This document shows, in pieces, positions 3,972 to 8,919 of a stretch of DNA of 8,919 nt. The stretch is from assembly GCA_964507795.1 (NCBI GenBank), contig CAZDQV010000084.1:1-8919 (forward strand), in the 5' to 3' direction. Position 1 is the stretch's first letter. Every line of letters begins with the position of its first letter. Made by a program: the position numbers and the translations under genes. A model generated the notes under the pieces. The model did no database searches. It was not told where the DNA came from and worked only from the letters and a program-made list of their open reading frames with translations. This DNA is from UMGS973 sp964507795. Its GTDB lineage: Bacteria > Bacillota > Clostridia > Peptostreptococcales > Anaerovoracaceae.

Positions 3972-4595
3972 TTACCTCCATTCCTTCGGAGCAGCTTTGA
4001 ATGCTTCTATAAGCTTAATGTCCTCTTCATTTATGTATCCTTTTGCCTTGGCAGTATGTAGCAGAGTATCAAGATCGCACAGGCTCACATTCCTTATTCC
4101 CGCTTTTGACATTCTCCTTGCCGCCTCATCAAACTGATATGTAAATATGCTTACAATTCCAAGCACATCTGCTCCTGCATGTATCAGAGCATCTGCAGTA
4201 TCAAGCACCGAACCTCCTGTAGATATGAGATCCTCTATTATCACTGTTTTTTGTCCCGGCAAAAGTCTTCCTTCTATACGATTACCTCTGCCATGATCTT
4301 TAGCTGCACTTCTCACATATCCCATGGGCAGCCCCAGGATGTGTGCTGCAATTGCCGCATGTGCAATTCCTGCTGTACTTGTTCCCATCAGTATTTCGGC
4401 ATCAGGGTATTCAGTTTTCACAGTATCCGCTATTGCTTTTTCTATGGCAGTTCTTGCTTCAGGTGATGATAATGTCAACCTGTTATCGCAATATACCGGG
4501 CTTTTAATACCGCTTGCCCATGTAAAAGGTTCATCGGGTCTTAAAAATACTGCCTCTGTTTCAAGCAAAATCTCTGCTGTTTTTTCTCTACTCAT
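3972..4595 (-). CDS. pyrE: Orotate phosphoribosyltransferase PyrE
   Basis: A 207-residue enzyme transferring the phosphoribosyl group of PRPP to orotate to make OMP. The PRPP-binding signature VIIEDLISTGGS is at residues 118-129, and the flexible catalytic loop RSAAKDHGRGN at 95-105. The FTWASGIKSPVYCDNR segment near the N-terminus is typical of this family. I chose ATG 4595, which has GGAGGT a few bases upstream. A frame opening six codons earlier, at 4613, lacks a ribosome binding site and would extend the overlap with pyrF. The chosen start overlaps the pyrF end by 8 nt, and the pyrF GGN codons supply the Shine-Dalgarno. Confidence 0.95.
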   Translation of the reverse strand: MSREKTAEILLETEAVFLRPDEPFTWASGIKSPVYCDNRLTLSSPEARTAIEKAIADTVKTEYPDAEILMGTSTAGIAHAAIAAHILGLPMGYVRSAAKDHGRGNRIEGRLLPGQKTVIIEDLISTGGSVLDTADALIHAGADVLGIVSIFTYQFDEAARRMSKAGIRNVSLCDLDTLLHTAKAKGYINEEDIKLIEAFKAAPKEWR

Positions 4596-5292
4596 TGTTA
4601 CCTCCAAATTCATTCATAGCCTTAATATATGCGGCTTCCGGGTGCTCTGCTCCTGTTATCGAACGTCCCATCACTATAAAATCTGACCCGAGCGAAGCCG
4701 CCATAGCAGGCGTCGTTACTCTCTTTTGATCGTTTGCATCTTGCCCTGCAAATCTCACTCCTGGAGTCACTGTCACAAAATCTTCTCCACATATTCTTTT
4801 GACATATGGAACTTCATGAGGAGAGCATACCACACCTGCAAGGCCTGCAGTTTTAGCATTCAATGCATACTTTGCTACAACCTGCTCCATGGGGCAATCT
4901 ATGAGAAGTTGCTCCTTCATGGTCTTTTCATCTGTGCTTGTAAGCTGTGTAACCGCTATAACAAGTGGTTTTTTTGTGCATCCTGTAAATGCGTCTGCTG
5001 CAGCGCGCATCATTTCAGCAGTTCCCGCCGCATGAACATTAATCATATCAACACCAAGTGATGCAAGTGATTTCATAGCTTTGCGTGCCGTATTCGGTAT
5101 ATCGTGAATCTTCAGATCAAGAAATACTTTGTGTCCTTTCGCCTTTATCGTATTTACAATCTGCGGTCCTTCACTATAAAAAAGCTCCATCCCTATTTTT
5201 ACAAAAGGCTTGGCACTTTTGAACCCGTCCAGAAATTCAATTGCTTTTTTTCCGCTGTCAAAATCAAGAGCCACAATTACTTCTTTTTTCAT
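4588..5292 (-). CDS. pyrF: Orotidine 5'-phosphate decarboxylase PyrF
   Basis: A 234-residue (beta/alpha)8 barrel that decarboxylates OMP to UMP, the last step of the pathway. Catalytic residues are in place: Asp10 (VALDFD), Lys32, and the D59-x-K61-x-x-D64 tetrad motif within FLDLKIHDIPNT. The phosphate-binding VTPGVR (175-180) and FIVMGRSIT with Arg210 are also present. Length matches the short bacterial type. It starts in an ATGA overlap with the pyrD stop and ends 8 nt inside pyrE, placing it next to the enzyme whose product it uses. Confidence 0.97.
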   Translation of the reverse strand: MKKEVIVALDFDSGKKAIEFLDGFKSAKPFVKIGMELFYSEGPQIVNTIKAKGHKVFLDLKIHDIPNTARKAMKSLASLGVDMINVHAAGTAEMMRAAADAFTGCTKKPLVIAVTQLTSTDEKTMKEQLLIDCPMEQVVAKYALNAKTAGLAGVVCSPHEVPYVKRICGEDFVTVTPGVRFAGQDANDQKRVTTPAMAASLGSDFIVMGRSITGAEHPEAAYIKAMNEFGGNNE

Positions 5293-6197
5293 ATTATCGC
5301 TTTTACCTCCTTCAGATTATTTATACCAAGCTCATCCATAAGCAAAGGCAGTCTCTCTGTTATTTCAGGGTATATCCACGGATTTCTAAGTCCAGCAGCA
5401 CCTATCTGTACTGCATCGGCTCCAGCCATAATCATCTCGATTACGTCCTCTGCTGATGATATGCCTCCCATCCCTATCACAGGTATATCCACTGCTTTTC
5501 TTACCTGATTCACCATTCTTAACGCTACGGGAAATATTGCAGGTCCTGAAAGTCCTCCTGTGATATTGGCAAGCACCGGTTTTCTTTTTCTGATATCTAT
5601 TCTCATTGCCTGCAAAGTGTTTATAAGGGAGATGCCGTCTGCACCCGCCTCCTCACAGGCTGCCGCCATCGAGGCTATATCTGTCACATTGGGACTTAGC
5701 TTAATATATACAGGTTTGTGTGTAACACACTTCACGGCTTTTGTGATTGATGCAGCCTGGCTTTGGCTCTGTCCGAAAGCCATACCTCCCCCGCTCACAT
5801 TGGGACAGCTGATATTAACCTCAATAATATCAACATGCCTGCTGCCATCCACAATCTCTGCACATTCAGCATAATCCGCTTCTGAAAACCCACTGATGTT
5901 TGCTATAATTATTCCATCAAAGCTCTTTGCAAGATTCGGAAGTTCTTTTGCTACCACGTTGTTTACACCCGGGTTTTGCAGTCCCACTGAATTTATCATG
6001 CCCCCACATGTTTCTGCTATTCTGGGGCTTTCATTTCCAATCCTTTTTTCAATAGTTGTCCCTTTAATTGCTATTCCGCCAAGGATATTGAGATCAAACA
6101 GGCCTGCAAATTCACTGCCATATCCGAATGTGCCGCTTGCAGGAATCACTGGATTCTTAAGTTCGAGTTCACCAAGTTTTACTCTTGTATCTGCCAT
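5289..6197 (-). CDS. pyrD: Dihydroorotate dehydrogenase B, catalytic subunit PyrD
   Basis: A 302-residue FMN enzyme oxidising dihydroorotate to orotate. It is the class 1B type: the catalytic base is Cys131 in VNISCPNVSGGGMAFGQ (128-143), and electrons leave through PyrK, encoded just upstream. FMN contacts are visible in PASGTFGYG (19-27), KLSPNVTDI (166-174), GGLSG (214-218) and GMGGI (242-246). The ATG at 6197 has AAGGAGG upstream within pyrK, and the two genes overlap by 19 nt. That tight overlap fits subunits made in equal amounts for a heterotetramer. The class implies NAD+ as electron acceptor, and thus cytosolic pyrimidine synthesis that does not need a membrane quinone. Confidence 0.96.
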   Translation of the reverse strand: MADTRVKLGELELKNPVIPASGTFGYGSEFAGLFDLNILGGIAIKGTTIEKRIGNESPRIAETCGGMINSVGLQNPGVNNVVAKELPNLAKSFDGIIIANISGFSEADYAECAEIVDGSRHVDIIEVNISCPNVSGGGMAFGQSQSQAASITKAVKCVTHKPVYIKLSPNVTDIASMAAACEEAGADGISLINTLQAMRIDIRKRKPVLANITGGLSGPAIFPVALRMVNQVRKAVDIPVIGMGGISSAEDVIEMIMAGADAVQIGAAGLRNPWIYPEITERLPLLMDELGINNLKEVKAII

Positions 6198-6892
6198 AAA
6201 ATCTCCTCCTTACAAAACACAGGACCATCCTTACATATCCTTTTTTCTCCTGTTATGCTTTTGCATACGCACCCCATGCATGAGCCAAAGCCGCATCCCA
6301 TTCTTTCTTCAAAGCTAAATTGCCCGTCTGCTGCTTTGTTAAAAGCAGCTTTCATCATAGGCAGAGGGCCGCAGGCGCAGACATAGCTTCCTGTTTCTAT
6401 ACAGTCTGTTAAAATACCGCCCGTTTTTATCTTTAAATCTAATCCCAGTTTTTCGAATTCTTCTCTGAAAAATATCTCTTCCTCATTTTTAAATCCCAGT
6501 ATTACTTTCGGTGCTTTGCCCTCTAATGCAAGCTTTTTTGCAAGAAAATATATCGGTGCGGCACCCATGCCACCTCCTGCAAGCACCGCATCTGACGGTA
6601 TTTTCTCAAGATTATATCCATTGCCCAGCGGGCACATTGCTTTCAGGCCGCCACCCGGTTTCATCTCTTTTAATATTTCTGTGCCTTCTCCAACAACCCT
6701 GTAGACAAGTGTAATTCCTTCTCTGCTGCAGTCTGCTATTGACAGCGGCCTTCGCAGGAATTTGTTTTCAAGCAATATATTTATAAATTGTCCCGGCGCT
6801 GTTATTCCCCGCGTGCCACCTGTAAGCTTCATTTCATAAATATCTGCTGCAATCTGCCTGTTTGTTTCAATTATCCAGTTCTCATCTCTCAT
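6179..6892 (-). CDS. pyrK: Dihydroorotate dehydrogenase B, electron transfer subunit PyrK
   Basis: A 237-residue iron-sulfur flavoprotein that carries electrons from PyrD FMN to NAD+. Domains in order: FAD-binding barrel with RRPLSI (47-52); NAD-binding Rossmann part with LAGGGMGAAPI (104-114) and CACGPLPM (172-179); and a [2Fe-2S] site with C200, C205, C208 and C220 in MGCGFGSCMGCVCKS. All four ligands are present. I chose ATG 6892, which has GGAGGTGAT upstream. A GTG at 6910 in the same frame lies at the start of that ribosome binding site and adds six residues not typical of the family. It overlaps the end of pyrC by 11 nt and the start of pyrD by 19 nt. Confidence 0.95.
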   Translation of the reverse strand: MRDENWIIETNRQIAADIYEMKLTGGTRGITAPGQFINILLENKFLRRPLSIADCSREGITLVYRVVGEGTEILKEMKPGGGLKAMCPLGNGYNLEKIPSDAVLAGGGMGAAPIYFLAKKLALEGKAPKVILGFKNEEEIFFREEFEKLGLDLKIKTGGILTDCIETGSYVCACGPLPMMKAAFNKAADGQFSFEERMGCGFGSCMGCVCKSITGEKRICKDGPVFCKEEILWQIQE

Positions 6893-8099
6893 AAACGATA
6901 TCACCTCCACATATAGTTACTGCCACCTGTCCTTTTACTTTCATTCCATCAAAAGGGCAGCTTCTTCCCTTGCTTCTGAATTTATCTTTATCTATCACCC
7001 ATTCTGCATCTTTATCTATCACCACTATATCTGCAATTCCTCCTTCTATAAGGCATCCTGCGTCAAGCCCGAATCTTGATGCAGGATTTGGGCTCATAAG
7101 CTGCACCAGTGTTTCAAAAGCTATCTTTCCTGTCTCACAAAGCAATGTATTCATTGCCGCAAATGCCGTCTCAAGCCCCACAATTCCATTAAGGCTGTCC
7201 TTGAAACCTCTGGATTTTTCCTCACTGCTGTGGGGAGCATGGTCTGTTGCAATCATATCTATGGTGCCATCTCTGAGTGCCTCTATGATTGCCTGCTTAT
7301 CCTCGCTCCTCCTTATGGGTGGATTCATTTTGAATTTACCGTCATCTTTAACATCCTCCTCACAAAATGCTATATAGTGAGGTGCTGTTTCGCATGTGAC
7401 ATCTATACCCTTTGTCTTTGCACGTCTTACAGCCTCTATTGTCTTCTCTGATGACACATGGCATATGTGAAGTGAAGCATTTGTCTTCTCTGCAAGCTCT
7501 ATATCTCTTACTGCCTGCCGCCATTCGCTCCTGTCATCCTGCGGAGGATAATTTTCATCTTCACAGTGAGAGGTTATTATCTTCCCAAGGGAAGCCGCCT
7601 TAAGCATGGCTTTTGCCATAAGCTCTCCATCCTGCACCCCATTGCCGTCATCAGAAAAAGAGGCAACTCTCTCAGCTAATTCATCCATAGCCGAAAGACT
7701 GCCTCTTCCGCTTTGTTCTTTTGTAATTGTGCCATAGGGAATAACTTTTATCACTGCATCCTTTCTGATTATCTCTTCCATCACCTCAAGGGATGACAAA
7801 TCAGATGGTGCAGGCACTACATTCGGCATCGCAAGCACTGTTGTAAATCCGCCTGCAGCTGCTGCAGCCGTCTCTGTCTTTATCTCTCCTTTGTATGAAA
7901 AACCCGGCTCTCTGAGATGCACATGCACATCTATGAAACCCGGGCAAACAAAAAAGCTATCGCAGCAGATAACTTTGTCAACAGAACCATTATCAATATT
8001 ATCGGAAATGGAAACAATCCTGTCTCCATCAATCAGAATATCTGATGCAGCAAACGCTCCTCCCATATATACATTGCCACCTTTTAAAAGTATCTTCAT
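6882..8099 (-). CDS. pyrC: Dihydroorotase PyrC
   Basis: A 405-residue amidohydrolase closing carbamoyl aspartate to dihydroorotate; first gene of the operon. Metal-site motifs are complete for a class I enzyme: DVHVHLREPG (His59, His61), a bridging Asp151 in SFSDDG, SHCEDE (His178), HICHVSS (His214) and ATDHAPH (Asp286). The region between the SHCEDE and RDIELAE motifs is short (about 15 residues) compared with Bacillus-type enzymes, and lacks their GLPGIP-like segment. The ATG at 8099 has AAGGAG at 5-nt spacing, and the leader from the predicted start point is only about 30-35 nt. It is closer to the class I (pyrC, Bacillus-like) than to the E. coli class II enzyme. An allantoinase or hydantoinase is unlikely given the operon. 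Confidence 0.95.
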   Translation of the reverse strand: MKILLKGGNVYMGGAFAASDILIDGDRIVSISDNIDNGSVDKVICCDSFFVCPGFIDVHVHLREPGFSYKGEIKTETAAAAAGGFTTVLAMPNVVPAPSDLSSLEVMEEIIRKDAVIKVIPYGTITKEQSGRGSLSAMDELAERVASFSDDGNGVQDGELMAKAMLKAASLGKIITSHCEDENYPPQDDRSEWRQAVRDIELAEKTNASLHICHVSSEKTIEAVRRAKTKGIDVTCETAPHYIAFCEEDVKDDGKFKMNPPIRRSEDKQAIIEALRDGTIDMIATDHAPHSSEEKSRGFKDSLNGIVGLETAFAAMNTLLCETGKIAFETLVQLMSPNPASRFGLDAGCLIEGGIADIVVIDKDAEWVIDKDKFRSKGRSCPFDGMKVKGQVAVTICGGDIVYER

Positions 8100-8136
8100 C
8101 TCTGCTCCTTAAAATATTTTTGCTCAAATCTATAGC

Positions 8137-8166
8137 AGGATACCATACTCTCTGCGGCCTTGTCAA
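8137..8166 (-). promoter_or_regulatory. pyr operon promoter
   Basis: A perfect -35 TTGACA (8161-8166), an 18-nt spacer and TATCCT (8137-8142) with a TGG extension. The expected start point is near 8130, about 30 nt above the pyrC ATG. The intervening leader holds no PyrR anti-antiterminator motif or terminator hairpin. Confidence 0.75.
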
Positions 8167-8200
8167 TGGTCAAACAGAAATCTTTTTAAATTTTCTTCTG

Positions 8201-8230
8201 CATTTTTGTAAAATAAATAGGCAAAATGCA
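8201..8230. repeat. Inverted repeat upstream of the pyr promoter
   Basis: TGCATTTT (8223-8230, minus strand) and AAAATGCA (8201-8208 region) form 8-nt inverted arms separated by about 15 AT-rich nt, 35-60 nt above the -35 element. It could be a regulator site, but it overlaps the possible terminator of the upstream gene, so chance in AT-rich DNA is a fair alternative. Confidence 0.25.
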
Positions 8231-8250
8231 AATCACTTCGCTTTCTGCCC
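8210..8250 (-). terminator. Possible terminator of the AIM24-family gene
   Basis: On the minus strand GGGCAGAA (8243-8250) can pair with TTTTGCCT (8219-8226), including G-U pairs, with a GC/GC pair further in. It is followed by ATTTATTTT (8210-8218). The stem is imperfect and the T-run broken. It lies 43 nt below the stop at 8293 and before the pyr promoter, the right place for a terminator. Confidence 0.4.
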
Positions 8251-8292
8251 ATTTTCTTTATCTTTTTATTACTAAATGATTTTCACTGCACA

Positions 8293-8919
8293 TTATTTGG
8301 TCTGAGCCGGCATGAACTGCAAAATAGTGTCTGCTACCGATGAGATTGGCATGGTCTGTAGCCAAACTTTACCCGGACCTGTGAGTTGAGTGTTAAATAA
8401 GCCTTCTCCTCCGAGGAACTTGTTCTTCAGGCCGGGAACCTGGTGAATATCCATGGATACAGTCGTTTCAAATCCTGCCACATTGCCTGTGTTAACAATA
8501 AGCTGCTGTCCTGATGCAAGGTCGTATTCCATTAACTCTCCATCGATTTCTACGAAAGCAATTCCATTGCCGGAGAGCCTTTGCATGATAAAACCTTCGC
8601 CGCCGAAGAATCCTGCACCGAGCTTCTTACTGAAATGAGTTGAAAGCTCAACTCCGGATGTCGAAGCCAGAAATGCTTTCTTCTGCACAATGAACTCCCT
8701 GCCGGGCCCGATTTCCAGCGGAAATATACTGCCGGGGAAGCTCGAACCGAATGCTATCATTTCATTATCAGTCTCTGCCGTGAAGATGTTCTGAAAAAGA
8801 TTCTCTCCAGAAATCGCCTTGGAAAACATCTTGCCGAGTCCGCCGCCTGACGTCTCCATTTTAAGTTCCGGTGTATGCCAGACCATGGAGCCGCTCTCTG
8901 TAATCATTTTTTCGCCCCT
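8293..8919 (-). CDS. AIM24/TIGR00266-family protein, 5' end outside window
   Basis: 208 codons are visible and the frame is open to the window edge, reading RGEKMITESGSMVW at the edge. The family normally has about 20 more residues before this GE-x-x-x-TESGSM motif, so the ATG at 8907 is internal, not the start. Conserved family features: TESGSMVWHTPELKMETSGGG followed by GLGKMFSKAISGENLFQNIFTA; then the glycine-rich GAGFFGGEGFIMQRLSGNG; and a second FLGGEGLFNTQLTGPGKVWLQTMP near the C-terminus. These are repeats of a beta-helix-like fold, related to eukaryotic AIM24. The bacterial function is not established; the name rests on similarity only. No signal peptide can be judged because the N-terminus is missing. 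It probably lies in a separate transcription unit from pyr. Confidence 0.85.
   Translation of the reverse strand, partial: RGEKMITESGSMVWHTPELKMETSGGGLGKMFSKAISGENLFQNIFTAETDNEMIAFGSSFPGSIFPLEIGPGREFIVQKKAFLASTSGVELSTHFSKKLGAGFFGGEGFIMQRLSGNGIAFVEIDGELMEYDLASGQQLIVNTGNVAGFETTVSMDIHQVPGLKNKFLGGEGLFNTQLTGPGKVWLQTMPISSVADTILQFMPAQTK

Noticed and set aside
4596..4613. Upstream start for pyrE at 4613
   Set aside because: No ribosome binding site stands before it; ATG 4595 has GGAGGT at good spacing and begins with a typical PyrE sequence.
6893..6910. GTG start for pyrK at 6910
   Set aside because: It overlaps the GGAGGTGAT site that serves ATG 6892, and the added residues are not part of the family.
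8045..8275. Plus-strand frame across the pyrC start and the intergenic region
   Set aside because: It runs antisense through the start of pyrC and the promoter, with no ribosome binding site; a shadow frame.

Overview
The window reads as a chromosomal segment of a low-to-moderate GC Firmicute, most likely class Clostridia and close to Lachnospiraceae. This is inferred from strong AGGAGG-type ribosome binding sites, extended -10 promoters, a PyrDB/PyrK-type dihydroorotate dehydrogenase, a separate PyrI, an ECF-type FolT and a tetrahydrofolate riboswitch. No rRNA or tRNA is present to fix the taxonomy. Every gene I accept lies on the minus strand, so transcription runs from high to low coordinates.

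Right to left: 8293-8919 is the 3' part of an AIM24/TIGR00266-family gene cut by the window edge. A short intergenic region (8100-8292) holds its probable terminator and a clear promoter (8137-8166). From there runs a seven-gene pyrimidine operon, pyrC-pyrK-pyrD-pyrF-pyrE-pyrB-pyrI (8099 to 2625), with junctions that overlap by 4-19 nt except a 7-nt gap before pyrB. Together these proteins carry carbamoyl phosphate plus aspartate to UMP; only carbamoyl phosphate synthase (carAB) is absent from the window. The leader before pyrC is only about 30-35 nt, so no PyrR-type attenuator fits there.

Downstream lies folT (folate transporter S component) with its own promoter (2592-2620), a textbook class-I tetrahydrofolate riboswitch (2494-2583), and an expression platform whose 13-bp terminator hairpin also buries the folT ribosome binding site. 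No separate terminator is visible between pyrI and this riboswitch, so pyr-operon transcripts may also be governed by it. Next is a CarD-family RNA polymerase-binding regulator gene with a TTG start, its own promoter, and near-identical hairpin terminators before and after it; the downstream one contains the stop codon in its loop.

The leftmost 1.26 kb is accessory-like. It contains about 400 nt of structured intergenic repeats (861-1256), two copies of a 17-nt promoter-like sequence, and a 19-nt palindrome. Below them is a small transcription unit for a peptide with a bacteriocin-type leader (ending KVVGE) followed, after an apparent 1-nt frameshift, by a segment with nine cysteines. Further left is a DUF3990-like gene start broken off after about 27 codons by what looks like the hairpin-bearing end of an IS200/IS605 (TnpB)-type element at the window edge. 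The Cys-rich peptide unit and the interrupted DUF3990 gene are the least ordinary parts of the window.
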